Shown here: piece after piece, positions 1 through 9,552 of the stretch
Layout: each line of letters starts with the position of its first letter
Numbering within the stretch: the first letter of the stretch is position 1
Translations under genes and position numbers: made by a program
The notes under the pieces: generated by a model
What the model was told of the DNA's origin: nothing
The model's database searches: none
What the model saw: the letters and a program-made list of their open reading frames with translations, nothing else
NCBI GenBank assembly: GCA_021731285.1
Contig: JAKFXR010000027.1
Coordinates: 1 to 64,000 of the forward strand
Source: Polaromonas sp.
GTDB taxonomy: Bacteria; Pseudomonadota; Gammaproteobacteria; Burkholderiales; Burkholderiaceae_C
DNA length: 64,000 nt
Direction: 5' to 3'

Positions 1-360
1 GTCCAGAAAGGTGCGGGTGGCAAAAATATCAAACACGCTCGGCTGCAGAGGAATGATCACCTTGTCGGCCAGCTTGATCACATCATTGAAGCGCCACCCA
101 TGCAGACCACCGGGGGTATCCAGAACAACGTGGGTCGTTCCCTTGGGAGGTTTGACAATCATGTCGGCGTTGACGTCCCAGGTGGTGATGCGGCGAGCGC
201 CTGGGGGACGCAGCCCCAGCCAGAGGCGCGACGATTGCTGGCGATCCGCATCGCCGAGCATGACCTCATGGCCCCGGCTGGCAAAGTAACCCGCAACATT
301 GGTGGCCAACGTCGTTTTACCGACGCCGCCCTTGGGATTGGCAATCACAACCACAGGCAT
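1..360 (-). CDS. ParA-family ATPase (partial, runs off left edge)
   Basis: Minus-strand translation from 360 reads MPVVVIANPKGGVGKTTLATNVAGYFASRGHEVML..., deviant Walker A KGGVGKTT. Confidence 0.9.
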   Translation of the reverse strand, partial: MPVVVIANPKGGVGKTTLATNVAGYFASRGHEVMLGDADRQQSSRLWLGLRPPGARRITTWDVNADMIVKPPKGTTHVVLDTPGGLHGWRFNDVIKLADKVIIPLQPSVFDIFATRTFLD

Positions 361-458
361 ACGAATCTCCTGAAATTTTTACGTATGGTAACGGCAGCCG
401 GTGCACCGCTCGAGAATTTTGATGAAACAGGGGTCCCGCCCTTTGTTGACAAGGCAAC

Positions 459-482
459 ATTGCTATATATTTAATAGCAATC
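459..482. terminator. Hairpin-forming inverted repeat (possible terminator)
   Basis: ATTGCTAT-ATATTTA-ATAGCAAT, perfect 8-bp stem between parA and the kinase gene. Confidence 0.35.
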
Positions 483-531
483 AAGCCTTGCCGTTGCTTG
501 CGGCAGGTGCTGCGAGTCAAGAGCCCTGAAC

Positions 532-2418
532 TCAGTTACGCAGTTCCTGGGATTCCTTGCGCATTTTCTCCGTAGCCCGCCGCTCCTGGCAAACCGGGTG
601 ATTGGCAAAAGCCGGTTTGGCGCACTGCTCGTTCATGCATATCTGGAAGCCCAGCATCACGCGGTTCTCGCATGCCTGGTTCGGGTTGGAGCTGGCCACG
701 GGTGCCTTGGCCTGTTCTTGAACAGCTGCTGCGGGGGCCTCCGCCGCTGCAGGCTTGGCCGGTGCGGTTTTGGCGGGCAAAACCTTTTCGACCACTGCGG
801 CGATGCGCTTGGCAACCGGCTTCGACGCTGCGCTGAGAGGGGCGGATGCTACAGCACGCGCCGCGGTGGCTGGCGCAACATTTCCGGGCGCTGTCGTAGC
901 CTCGGAGGATGAAGATGGCACCGCAGGTGCGGCCACCTCACTGGTCGCGGCAGGCCCACCGGACATGAACTTGAAACCGATTCCTGCAACAGCCAGCAGA
1001 GCCACACCGGCAAAAATATACACGGGCGTTTTTGACTTGCCAACCTGGCTTGCAGGCTCTTTTGAAATTTCTTGCGCTTGAGGCGGTGCGATTTGCGCTT
1101 GCGGTGGAGAGACAGGCACAGGCGCGGGGGTCGCTACTGCCATCACAGTGGCTTCCGGGTCAGGGGATCCGCTGGGAACAGCCACCGCCTCCGGCTCTGC
1201 CGCATTGCCGGCCTGCAAGCGGGCCCATTCGGTCACCGGCTCCTGGGCAACCGTAGCAGTCACCGTGCTGGTGACCGTGCCAGTGCCCGATCCGTCGGCC
1301 ACGCTGTTACCCGTCAGTTTTTTGAGGCGCCGACGGGCCAGGTCGGCGTAAATACCCGAGGGAAATTTATCCAGAAAACCTTCCAGGTCTTCGAGATCTT
1401 CGGTGTCCTTGATGTCCTTCCAGTAGACCAGCTCCAGTTCCTGCGTCACCGTCGAACCGGTGTCGGTGCCCGAAGAACGCAGCCTGGTGGAAGTGGATCC
1501 GCCGGCAAGCGATCCGCGCATGCCCGTGTCCGTGGCAGTGCCGCCAGCGCGGCCAGGCTGGCTGGGCGGGGGAACAATGGTCGGGTCAGCCACCTGGCTG
1601 CTGGCATCCTGCAGGGCCTGCGCAAATTCCTGCGCGGTCGCAAACCGCTGGTCGCGCTTTTTGGCGAGGGCACGCGCCATCACTGCATCAATGGCCGGAG
1701 GCAGCAGCTCATTGAACGAGCTGGGGGCTGCAGGCGTGTGGCTGACGATTTGCTGGATGATGGAAAAGTCGGTGTCGCCATCAAATGGCCGCTTGCCAGT
1801 CAGCAACTGGTACAGGACGATGCCAGCCGCGAAGAGATCCGAGCGTGCGTCCACGGGCAGTCCCTGCACCTGCTCCGGGGACATGTATTTAAGGGTCCCG
1901 ACCATGGTTCCCTGTGTCCGCGTGGCTTCGCCGGAGTCCTGGATGCGCGCCACCCCGAAATCCGTGAGTTTGACCCGGCCATTGGCTTCGATCAGCAAAT
2001 TGGCCGGCTTGACGTCCCGGTGAACGATGCTCTGCCGGTGTGCATATTCCAGCGCAGACAAAAGCTCGCGGACCATGCCGAAAGACTGCTCCAGCGTGTA
2101 GCGCTTTCCGCCATCGAGGTGGTGTTTGAGGTCCTCGCCCTGGATGAACTCCATGACCAGGTAAGCCATGTCGCCATGGCGATCCGAGTCGTAGACGCTG
2201 ACAATGTTGGGGTGCTGAAGGCGGGCCGCCGAGCGGGCTTCGGTCTTGAAGCGTGCCTCGTATTCAACGGCGGCTTCCTCGGACAGGTTTTCGACCTTGA
2301 TGGTCTTGATCGCAACACGGCGGTCCAGATTCGGATCCAGCGCCTCATACACGAGCCCCATCGCGCCTTTTCCGAGAACGCGGATGATGTCATACCGACC
2401 CAGCTTTTGCAGACTCAT
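532..2418 (-). CDS. Hanks-type serine/threonine protein kinase with C-terminal TM segment
   Basis: GKGAMGLVYEA, VAIKTI, HRDVKPANLLI, DFGVAR, TMSPEQ-type kinase motifs; TM helix YIFAGVALLAVAGIGF. Confidence 0.95.
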   Translation of the reverse strand: MSLQKLGRYDIIRVLGKGAMGLVYEALDPNLDRRVAIKTIKVENLSEEAAVEYEARFKTEARSAARLQHPNIVSVYDSDRHGDMAYLVMEFIQGEDLKHHLDGGKRYTLEQSFGMVRELLSALEYAHRQSIVHRDVKPANLLIEANGRVKLTDFGVARIQDSGEATRTQGTMVGTLKYMSPEQVQGLPVDARSDLFAAGIVLYQLLTGKRPFDGDTDFSIIQQIVSHTPAAPSSFNELLPPAIDAVMARALAKKRDQRFATAQEFAQALQDASSQVADPTIVPPPSQPGRAGGTATDTGMRGSLAGGSTSTRLRSSGTDTGSTVTQELELVYWKDIKDTEDLEDLEGFLDKFPSGIYADLARRRLKKLTGNSVADGSGTGTVTSTVTATVAQEPVTEWARLQAGNAAEPEAVAVPSGSPDPEATVMAVATPAPVPVSPPQAQIAPPQAQEISKEPASQVGKSKTPVYIFAGVALLAVAGIGFKFMSGGPAATSEVAAPAVPSSSSEATTAPGNVAPATAARAVASAPLSAASKPVAKRIAAVVEKVLPAKTAPAKPAAAEAPAAAVQEQAKAPVASSNPNQACENRVMLGFQICMNEQCAKPAFANHPVCQERRATEKMRKESQELRN

Positions 2419-2472
2419 GGATTACTCGGACCCCGCGGCAAGATACGTTTGGAAACAGTCGATTCTAGGGCC

Positions 2473-3393
2473 TCAGCTGCCGATCGAAAAATTGAGGACA
2501 GGACTGCCTTCCTTGCGTTCGCAGCCGGCGGAGATCTGTCCGCTGCCCACCAGATAACACTCCGTGCGGCGCAACACCACCGCTTCACTCTGGTTGCCAA
2601 AATACACCCAGGTGCCATAGCTCGACGCATCCGAAAGAACAAACTGCCCGCCGCGCCACTCGAGGGTGGCATGCATCCTGGAAACGCGCGGGTCGTTCAG
2701 GGCCAGGGACGCGCCTGCACCCCGGCCTATGGAGGCCTTGGGGCTGCCGGCATGGAGTTTGAGAACCTGCTCCCCCGCCACAAGCTCCAGAACCACCGGC
2801 GCGGTATTGGCCACCATCGACCGCCCCATCATGGTGGCGTCTTCGTCGCGGCCGGACTGCCATTCCACACGATAGATGTGGCTGGTCTCGGCCTTGCCCC
2901 GCAGGTGAATGGGCCCCAGACTGCGCAAAGCAGCGCGTTGCAGGGGAGCCAGGGCCGTCCAGACATTCTGGGTGGTGAGAATCTGCGCCGCTCCGGCCAG
3001 ATCGGCCAGACGCGCTGCAGAATTGACCGTATCGCCAAAACAGTCGCCGTCAATCTCGACGACCTCTCCCGACTCAATGCCCATCTGCATCTGCACCGGC
3101 GCACCGCTGCCGCCGGGCTGGATGGGGTTTTCGAGCAGACGTTTCTGGATGCTGATACAGGCAGCCAGGGCATCGCCCTCGTGCGGAAACACCACAAACA
3201 GGCCGTCACCCAACAACTTGACGACACGGCCCTGGTGCTGCTGGAAGTCCTGGCTCAAAGCACTAACCAGTTGTGTGACGAAACGCGAAGCAGTTTCGTC
3301 ACCCAGACGCTCAAACATGCTGGTACTGCCGACCACGTCGGCAAAAACGACGGTTGTCATGACCCGCCGCCTGTCACGGGCAAAGCGGCGCAA
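2473..3393 (-). CDS. Adenylate/guanylate cyclase domain plus FHA domain protein
   Basis: VVFADVVGSTSMFERLGD...LLGDGLFVVF...GDTVNSAARL (class III cyclase) followed by FHA-like SIGRGAGASLALNDPRVSRMHATLEW. Confidence 0.88.
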   Translation of the reverse strand: MRRFARDRRRVMTTVVFADVVGSTSMFERLGDETASRFVTQLVSALSQDFQQHQGRVVKLLGDGLFVVFPHEGDALAACISIQKRLLENPIQPGGSGAPVQMQMGIESGEVVEIDGDCFGDTVNSAARLADLAGAAQILTTQNVWTALAPLQRAALRSLGPIHLRGKAETSHIYRVEWQSGRDEDATMMGRSMVANTAPVVLELVAGEQVLKLHAGSPKASIGRGAGASLALNDPRVSRMHATLEWRGGQFVLSDASSYGTWVYFGNQSEAVVLRRTECYLVGSGQISAGCERKEGSPVLNFSIGS

Positions 3394-3505
3394 GCAGGGT
3401 TGGGCAGTGGCGCTTCAGCTTTGATGTGCATCTGCCGGATTTTCACAGAAAAGCGCCGGGGAGACGATGTGAGGTTTTACCCTGCCCGCAAAACGGCCAT
3501 GAACA

Positions 3506-4261
3506 CTAGCGCAGGCCGTCCCACAGCAGCTTGCTGCCCGTGAGAAACATGCCCAGATAGAGCAAGCGGTAAAACAGTACGGGATTGATGCGCCTGGCCA
3601 GCCGCACGCCTACCCACACCCCCATGGGCGCCAGCGGCAGCAGAACCAGTGACGTGCCCATGTTGCGCATATCCAGCAGGCCCAGCCAGGCGTAGGGGAT
3701 CCATTTGGACAGATTGATGACAAAGAAAAAGAAGGACAGGGTGGCAGTGAAAGTAAGCGGCGACAGACGCAGCGGAATCACATAAGCGCTGACAGGGGGT
3801 CCACCGGCATGCGCAATAAAACTGGTGAAACCCGAGGTCACCGTCAGCAGCGCGCCCAGCCAGCGCGGCGGCGGCGGACTGTCGGGTTGGGGCGGAAACA
3901 GCAGGCGCTGGGCCAGAAACAGCAGCGTGAATGCGCCCACCACGGCGGCCACCGTGGACGCTGACAGCACCTTGAAGAGCAGCATGCCAACGACGGTACC
4001 CACCAGACCAAAAGGAACCAGGAACTTCACCAGCCGCATGTCGAAATTCTTGCGGAAGGCCGCCATGCCCAGCAGGTCGATGGCAAACAGCACCGGCATG
4101 AGGATGGCCGCGGCCTGCGGCACCGTCACCGCCATTGCCATCAGCGGCACGGCCAGCGAGCCCAAGCCCGCGCCGAAGCCGCTTTTGCTGACGCCCAGCA
4201 GCAATACCGCGGGTACCGCTACCAGATAAAAAAACGGGTCAGAGATGAACGGGAGAACCAA
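3506..4261 (-). CDS. Sulfite exporter TauE/SafE family membrane protein
   Basis: Multi-TM protein; in-frame TTG at 4261 gives LVLPFISDPFFYLVAVPAVLLLGVSKSGFGAGLG; longer ORF start to 4387 overlaps the next gene. Confidence 0.85.
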   Translation of the reverse strand: MVLPFISDPFFYLVAVPAVLLLGVSKSGFGAGLGSLAVPLMAMAVTVPQAAAILMPVLFAIDLLGMAAFRKNFDMRLVKFLVPFGLVGTVVGMLLFKVLSASTVAAVVGAFTLLFLAQRLLFPPQPDSPPPPRWLGALLTVTSGFTSFIAHAGGPPVSAYVIPLRLSPLTFTATLSFFFFVINLSKWIPYAWLGLLDMRNMGTSLVLLPLAPMGVWVGVRLARRINPVLFYRLLYLGMFLTGSKLLWDGLR

Positions 4262-4263
4262 AC

Positions 4264-4875
4264 CTAGGGCCCCGCAAGCTCGAGGTAGGCCTGCCGCGTT
4301 TCGGGCGCCACGGCATCGAGCAACTGCGCATGCGACGTCCGGTGCCGCACCAGCATGCGCGCCGACGCCACGGTTCTGGACCTGCAATACCAGTGACAGG
4401 TGTGTTGCAGCAAAAACAGTTCGGCCGACAGTGTGAACGCCCTTTTGCGGGGGGACCGGTCCATCCCGCTTTTTGCACTGCGGCTCACGCCTGCTGCGTG
4501 AATGGCCAGGGCCTGGCGCAGGTCAAAAGTTGATCCAGGGAAAAGCTTCCAGGCATAAGGCAGTGACCAGGGCAGCTTGCTCACCCGAAGTTGGTCAGCA
4601 TCCAGGGTCGCCAGCCCCGCAACGAATCGGCCAAGCTGCTCGCACAGCGCCTGTTCAGAAGGCGACTGCAAATTCCATATCTGGGTGCGGCGCTCGGGGT
4701 CCTGCTCAGACAGGGCACGCATATACCCCTCGGTCAGGCCCTCCATGAGTTTTTCTATCTGGTACTTGCCCAAGTGGCTTGCCAGCAGGGCAATGCGCCT
4801 GCGCTGATCCCGGGCATTGAGCATGTACAAGCCCAGGCTGGTCATCAGCACCAGCAGAACAATTAATTCCATCAC
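4264..4875 (-). CDS. Hypothetical protein with N-terminal TM helix
   Basis: 203-aa ORF, N-terminal MMELIVLLVLMTSLGLYML. Confidence 0.7.
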   Translation of the reverse strand: MMELIVLLVLMTSLGLYMLNARDQRRRIALLASHLGKYQIEKLMEGLTEGYMRALSEQDPERRTQIWNLQSPSEQALCEQLGRFVAGLATLDADQLRVSKLPWSLPYAWKLFPGSTFDLRQALAIHAAGVSRSAKSGMDRSPRKRAFTLSAELFLLQHTCHWYCRSRTVASARMLVRHRTSHAQLLDAVAPETRQAYLELAGP

Positions 4876-4941
4876 TGCGTCGCGGTCGTTGGCAAGACCT
4901 CAGTGTAGTGCTCGCCCGCGCCCGACGGCGCTCCGGCCAGA

Positions 4942-6147
4942 CTAGACCCGCTCAAGCACCAGCGCAATCCCCTGCCCCACGCCAATGCACATGGTGCACA
5001 GGGCGTAACGACCGCCGGTGCGGTGCAACTGGTTGACCGCCGTGGTGACAAGCCGCGCGCCGGATGCGCCCAGCGGGTGGCCCAGCGCAATCGCACCGCC
5101 GTTCGGGTTGACGCGCGCGTCGTCGTCCTGCAAACCCAGCAGGCGCAGCACTGCCAGGCCCTGGGCAGCGAAGGCTTCATTGAGTTCAATCACGTCCATT
5201 TGCGCCAGGCTCAGGCCTGTCAGTGCCAGCACTTTTTCGGTTGCGGGTGCGGGGCCTATGCCCATGATGCGCGGCGGCACACCGGCCGTCGCCATACCGA
5301 CGATGCGGGCGCGCGGCGTCAAACCGTTTTCCCGGGCAGCCTCTTCATTGGCGATCAACAAGGCGCAGGCGCCGTCGTTCACGCCCGAGGCATTGCCGGC
5401 AGTCACGCTGCCATCGGGCCGCACCGCGCCCTTGAGTTTGGCCAAAGCGTCCATGGAGGTTTCGCGCGGGTGCTCGTCCTTGCTGACCACCACCGGATCA
5501 CCCTTTTTCTGCGCAATCGTCACCGGCGTGATCTCGGCGTCAAAGAAGCCTGACTTCTGCGCCGCGACCGCCTTGAGCTGCGAGGCCAGCGCCATCCTGT
5601 CCTGGTCTTCGCGGCTGATCTTGTAGTCAGTGGCGACGTTTTCCGCCGTCTCCGGCATGGCATCAACGCCGTACTTTTCCTTCATCAGCTTGTTGACGAA
5701 ACGCCAGCCTATGGTGGTGTCATAGATTTGCGCGGCGCGGCTGAAAGCGCTTTCGGCCTTGGCCATCACGAAGGGCGCCCGGCTCATGCTCTCGACGCCA
5801 CCGGCGATCATCATGCGGGCCTCGCCTGCCTTGATCGCGCGGGCAGCCGAACCCACCGCATCCATGCCAGAGCCGCACAGGCGATTGATGGTGGCACCGG
5901 GCAGTTCCAGCGGCAAACCGGCCAGCAAGGTGGCCATGTGGGCCACATTGCGGTTGTCTTCGCCTGCCTGGTTGACGCAGCCGTAAATCACATCGGTCAC
6001 GGCCAGCCAGTCCACCTTCGGGTTGCGCGCCATCAGCGCCTTCAGCGGCACGGCACCCAGGTCGTCGGTGCGCACACTGCTCAAGGCGCCGCCATAACGG
6101 CCGAAGGGCGTGCGGATGGCATCACAGATAAAGGCTTGATGGGTCAT
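4942..6147 (-). CDS. pcaF: 3-oxoadipyl-CoA thiolase / acetyl-CoA acetyltransferase
   Basis: Thiolase motifs NRLCGSGMDAV, NEAFAAQ, GGAIALGHPLGASGARL, CIGVGQG; next to CoA-transferase subunits. Confidence 0.93.
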   Translation of the reverse strand: MTHQAFICDAIRTPFGRYGGALSSVRTDDLGAVPLKALMARNPKVDWLAVTDVIYGCVNQAGEDNRNVAHMATLLAGLPLELPGATINRLCGSGMDAVGSAARAIKAGEARMMIAGGVESMSRAPFVMAKAESAFSRAAQIYDTTIGWRFVNKLMKEKYGVDAMPETAENVATDYKISREDQDRMALASQLKAVAAQKSGFFDAEITPVTIAQKKGDPVVVSKDEHPRETSMDALAKLKGAVRPDGSVTAGNASGVNDGACALLIANEEAARENGLTPRARIVGMATAGVPPRIMGIGPAPATEKVLALTGLSLAQMDVIELNEAFAAQGLAVLRLLGLQDDDARVNPNGGAIALGHPLGASGARLVTTAVNQLHRTGGRYALCTMCIGVGQGIALVLERV

Positions 6148-6202
6148 GAGGGTTGCTCCGTAAATTAAAAGGGTTGTGCATGCGGCGCTCGCCGCGGTGG
6201 TA

Positions 6203-6847
6203 TCAGCTCGCGATGGGCAAGCCGATCAATGTTTCAAGGCCGGTGTGCGTGAGCCCGCCAACCATATCGACCAGCTTCAAGCCTTGCGGCGTGCAATCCA
6301 GCGTGGCCAGTTCGGTGTAAATCCGTTTGACGCAGCCAATGCCGGTCATGGGGTAAGTGCAGGTTTTGACCACCTTGCTCTGCCCCTGTTTGGTGAGCAG
6401 GTCCATCATCACCCAGGTTTGTCTGGCGCCAACGGCCAGGTCCATGGCCCCACCGACCGCGGGGATGGCGCCTGGCTCGCCGGTGCTCCAGTTGGCCAGG
6501 TCGCCCGTGGCGGAGACCTGAAAAGCGCCCAGGACACAGATGTCCAGATGGCCGCCACGCATCATGGCAAAGCTGTCGGCATGGTGAAAATAAGAGCCGC
6601 CCCTGAGCAGGGTCACAGGCTGCTTGCCCGCGTTGATCAGGTCAAAGTCTTCGTCCGCCTCCAGCGGAGCCGGGCCCATGCCCAGAATGCCGTTTTCACT
6701 TTGCAGGACAACCTCGATGCCAGATGGCAAATGGTTGGCCACCAGGGTCGGCATGCCTATGCCCAGGTTGACATAGGCGCCGTCATGGATGTCGCGTGCC
6801 ACCCGGGCCGCGAGCTGGTCTTTGCTGAGTCGCTGATAAGTTGCCAT
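6203..6847 (-). CDS. pcaJ: 3-oxoacid (3-oxoadipate) CoA-transferase subunit B
   Basis: NLGIGMPTLVANHLP...LQSENGILGMGP. Confidence 0.92.
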   Translation of the reverse strand: MATYQRLSKDQLAARVARDIHDGAYVNLGIGMPTLVANHLPSGIEVVLQSENGILGMGPAPLEADEDFDLINAGKQPVTLLRGGSYFHHADSFAMMRGGHLDICVLGAFQVSATGDLANWSTGEPGAIPAVGGAMDLAVGARQTWVMMDLLTKQGQSKVVKTCTYPMTGIGCVKRIYTELATLDCTPQGLKLVDMVGGLTHTGLETLIGLPIAS

Positions 6848-6849
6848 GC

Positions 6850-7551
6850 TCAGGCCGCCAGTTTGAAGCCGCCGGCCGAGGTGGCCTGCCGGTCTATCCT
6901 CACCACCCTGTGCACATAAATGCCCGGGGTGACGATGTGTTCGGGGTCCATGTCGCCCAGCTCGACAACCTCGTGCACGGTAGCCACCGTGAGTCTGGCT
7001 GCCGTGGCCATGACGGGACCGAAGTTGCGCGCGGCCTTTCGGTAGGTCAGGTTGCCCCAGCGGTCCCCCTGCTCAGCCTTGATCAGTGCCACGTCGCCGT
7101 GAATCGGCATTTCGAGCACGTAGTGCCTGCCATGGATCTCCCGCGTCTCCCGGCCTTTGGCCAGCTCTGTCCCAAAGGCTGTCGGCGAGAAAAACGCGCC
7201 AATCCCCGCGCCTGCGGCTCGTATGCGCTCGGCCAGGTTGCCTTGGGGCACCAGTTCGAGTTCGAGTTTGCCGGAGCGGTACAAGCCATCAAAAACATGG
7301 CTGTCCGCCTGGCGCGGAAAGCTGCAGATGATTTTGCGCACCCGCCCCGTTTTCAGCAGCGCCGCCAGGCCTGTATCGCCATTGCCGGCATTGTTGTTGA
7401 CCACGGTCAAATCCCTGGCGCCTTGCGCGATCAGGCCGTCAATCAGTTCATTGGGAATGCCCGCGGTGCCGAAGCCGCCTATCAGCACCGTCGAGCCGTC
7501 CTGCACACCGGCCAGCGCGTCAGCCACCGACCGGGCTATCTTGTTGATCAT
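6850..7551 (-). CDS. pcaI: 3-oxoacid (3-oxoadipate) CoA-transferase subunit A
   Basis: MINKIARSVADALAGVQDGSTVLIGGFGTAGIPNELIDGL; adjacent to subunit B. Confidence 0.92.
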   Translation of the reverse strand: MINKIARSVADALAGVQDGSTVLIGGFGTAGIPNELIDGLIAQGARDLTVVNNNAGNGDTGLAALLKTGRVRKIICSFPRQADSHVFDGLYRSGKLELELVPQGNLAERIRAAGAGIGAFFSPTAFGTELAKGRETREIHGRHYVLEMPIHGDVALIKAEQGDRWGNLTYRKAARNFGPVMATAARLTVATVHEVVELGDMDPEHIVTPGIYVHRVVRIDRQATSAGGFKLAA

Positions 7552-7596
7552 GAAACTGCTCCGCAGCGCAAACAAAACTGGATGGGATGATTGATA

Positions 7597-7633
7597 TTTG
7601 TTCGTATAACGAACAAATGTTCGTATAATGAAT
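7597..7633. promoter_or_regulatory. Candidate IclR/PcaR operator
   Basis: TTTGTTCGTATAACGAACAAA near-perfect palindrome followed by ATGTTCGTATAATGAA repeat, between divergent pcaI and iclR-type gene; overlaps TATAAT at 7624-7629. Confidence 0.7.
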
Positions 7634-7653
7634 TCTAGGAGATTTTATTCCCC

Positions 7654-8481
7654 ATGGCAATGACAGCGTCTTCGCACGCATCTGACGGTCTGCCCGGTCC
7701 CACGCCGGGAGACAGCTATGTGCAATCGTTCGCCCGCGGGCTGGAGGTGATCCGCTCCTTCAGCGCGCTCTCACCCCGACAGACGCTGAGCGAGGTCGCT
7801 GCGCGCAGCGGCCTGAGCCGCGCCGGTGCGCGCCGCATCCTGCTGACGCTGCAGACACTGGGGTATGTCAGCAGCGACGGCAAGTATTTTTCGCTGACGC
7901 CCCGCATCCTCGATCTCGGGTTTGCCTACCTGTCGTCCATGCCGATATGGAACACCGCCGAGCCTGTCATGGAGGGACTGGCCCGGGAAGTGAAGGAGTC
8001 ATGCTCTGCGGCGGTGCTGGACGGCACGGACATCGTGTACGTCATGCGCGTGTCCACCCACAAGATCATGAGCATTGCTTTGGGCGTGGGTTCACGGCTT
8101 CCGGCCTATTGCACCTCCATGGGTCGCGTGCTGCTGGCGGCAGCTCCCGACAAGGAGGTCATGGCCTGCCTGAAGGCCTCGCAACCGAAGCAGCTGACCC
8201 GCCACACCATCACCGACCTGGAGGCCTTGCGATCGAAAATCGCGCAGACCCGCAAACAGGGCTGGTGCCTGGTCAATCAGGAATTGGAGGAAGGCCTGGT
8301 GTCCATGGCCGCACCCATTCACGACCGGCTGGGCCGCACGGTGGCTGCGCTCAATATCAGCGGCCAGGTGAACCGTACCAGCGCCAAGGTCATGCAGGAC
8401 ACCATGCTCGCGCCATTGCTGAACGCCGCGCAATCGATTTCGCGGCTGCTCAGCGTTCAGGGCTCTTCAGCGGGGAGCTAG
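7654..8481 (+). CDS. IclR-family transcriptional regulator (PcaR-like)
   Basis: FARGLEVIRSFSALSPRQTLSEVAARSGLSRAGARRILLTLQTLGYV; divergent from pcaIJF. Confidence 0.92.
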   Translation: MAMTASSHASDGLPGPTPGDSYVQSFARGLEVIRSFSALSPRQTLSEVAARSGLSRAGARRILLTLQTLGYVSSDGKYFSLTPRILDLGFAYLSSMPIWNTAEPVMEGLAREVKESCSAAVLDGTDIVYVMRVSTHKIMSIALGVGSRLPAYCTSMGRVLLAAAPDKEVMACLKASQPKQLTRHTITDLEALRSKIAQTRKQGWCLVNQELEEGLVSMAAPIHDRLGRTVAALNISGQVNRTSAKVMQDTMLAPLLNAAQSISRLLSVQGSSAGS

Positions 8482-8555
8482 GAAGTTCCCGACGGACCCC
8501 AGGGAACAGCCCCCGTCGGGGGCAGGAAGCTACACGCAGTGAGCGACCGTGGGGG

Positions 8556-8777
8556 CTACGACTTGCGGCTGCCCATCACAAGCACAACCGCACCCAGAAC
8601 AACGGCGCCAATGCTGAGCCATTGGGGGAAGTTGACGGTTTTCTCTTCTTTCACTGTCAACTGGATGGGGCCGATTTTTGCGGCCGTCTTGTCCTGCGTG
8701 AAACTGAAGCCGCCGGTGAAAAAGCCAGCCAGGCCCAGCACGATCAGCACAATGCCGGTGATTTTGATTGCATTCAT
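8556..8777 (-). CDS. Small two-TM membrane protein (DUF3185-like)
   Basis: MNAIKITGIVLIVLGLAGFFTGGFSFTQDKTAAKIGPIQLTVKEEKTVNFPQWLSIGAVVLGAVVLVMGSRKS. Confidence 0.7.
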   Translation of the reverse strand: MNAIKITGIVLIVLGLAGFFTGGFSFTQDKTAAKIGPIQLTVKEEKTVNFPQWLSIGAVVLGAVVLVMGSRKS

Positions 8778-8928
8778 GGAAGTCTCCTCGCCGGATGATG
8801 GATAAAAAGGGTGCGCATGCCGGAACCACGCACTGTGCCTCTAATCTATGCGAAGTGTCCCGGAAAGTCCGTAGGACATTGCCGACGGGCTGCTTCAGGG
8901 AGCTCTGCAGCCATGCTACGCTTGCCGC

Positions 8929-9363
8929 ATGTTCACCCCGTCGCAGGCCGATGTTCGCCGATTCTTCTGTTCAGTTTATGCCAAAGCCCGCACCGGACAG
9001 CCGCTTGAAGCTATAGAAATAATAGCAAGCCAGTGGCTGGAAGAGCATCCCGAGTACCACGCCGACTTTGCTGATGCAGACGCCGCGTTGAAGAAGATGT
9101 ACGACGTGGATGCGGGCAAGACCAACCCGTTTTTGCACCTGTCCATGCATTTGTCGATCAGCGAGCAGTGCTCCATCGACCAGCCGCGCGGCATCCGCCA
9201 GGCGGTTGAACTGCTGACTGCGCGGCGCAACTCCCTGCACGATGCGCACCACGAGGCCATGGACTGCCTCGGACAGATGGTCTGGGAAAGCCAGCGTGCG
9301 GGCAGGCCGCCAGACGGCGACGCTTACATCGCCTGCGTGCAGCGCCACGCCACAAGAGACTAG
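8929..9363 (+). CDS. DUF1841 family protein
   Basis: MFTPSQADVRRFFCSVYAKARTGQPLEAIEIIASQWLEEHPEY...NPFLHLSMHLSISEQ. Confidence 0.8.
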   Translation: MFTPSQADVRRFFCSVYAKARTGQPLEAIEIIASQWLEEHPEYHADFADADAALKKMYDVDAGKTNPFLHLSMHLSISEQCSIDQPRGIRQAVELLTARRNSLHDAHHEAMDCLGQMVWESQRAGRPPDGDAYIACVQRHATRD

Positions 9364-9506
9364 CCCCCACGGTTGCTCACTGCTTGTAGCGCCCTGCCCC
9401 ACTAGGGAGCCGCTGCGCCTGCGGACCGGCAAAACCGGACCCGCGGCCCCTGCTTGACAAGAGAAGTGCCTGGTTGCTCACGGCTGCGCTCAGGCCTATA
9501 GGCCAC

Positions 9507-9534
9507 AAAAAAAGCCGCTGTGTCAGCGGCTTTT
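9507..9534. terminator. Bidirectional rho-independent terminator
   Basis: AAAAAAAGCCGCTG-TGT-CAGCGGCTTTT between convergent genes. Confidence 0.85.
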
Positions 9535-9552
9535 GCAGGGTTTCGAAGCGGT

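Noticed and set aside
1072-3543. 823-aa plus-strand ORF
   Set aside because: Antisense shadow of the kinase and cyclase-FHA genes in GC-rich DNA; composition biased and no recognisable domain.
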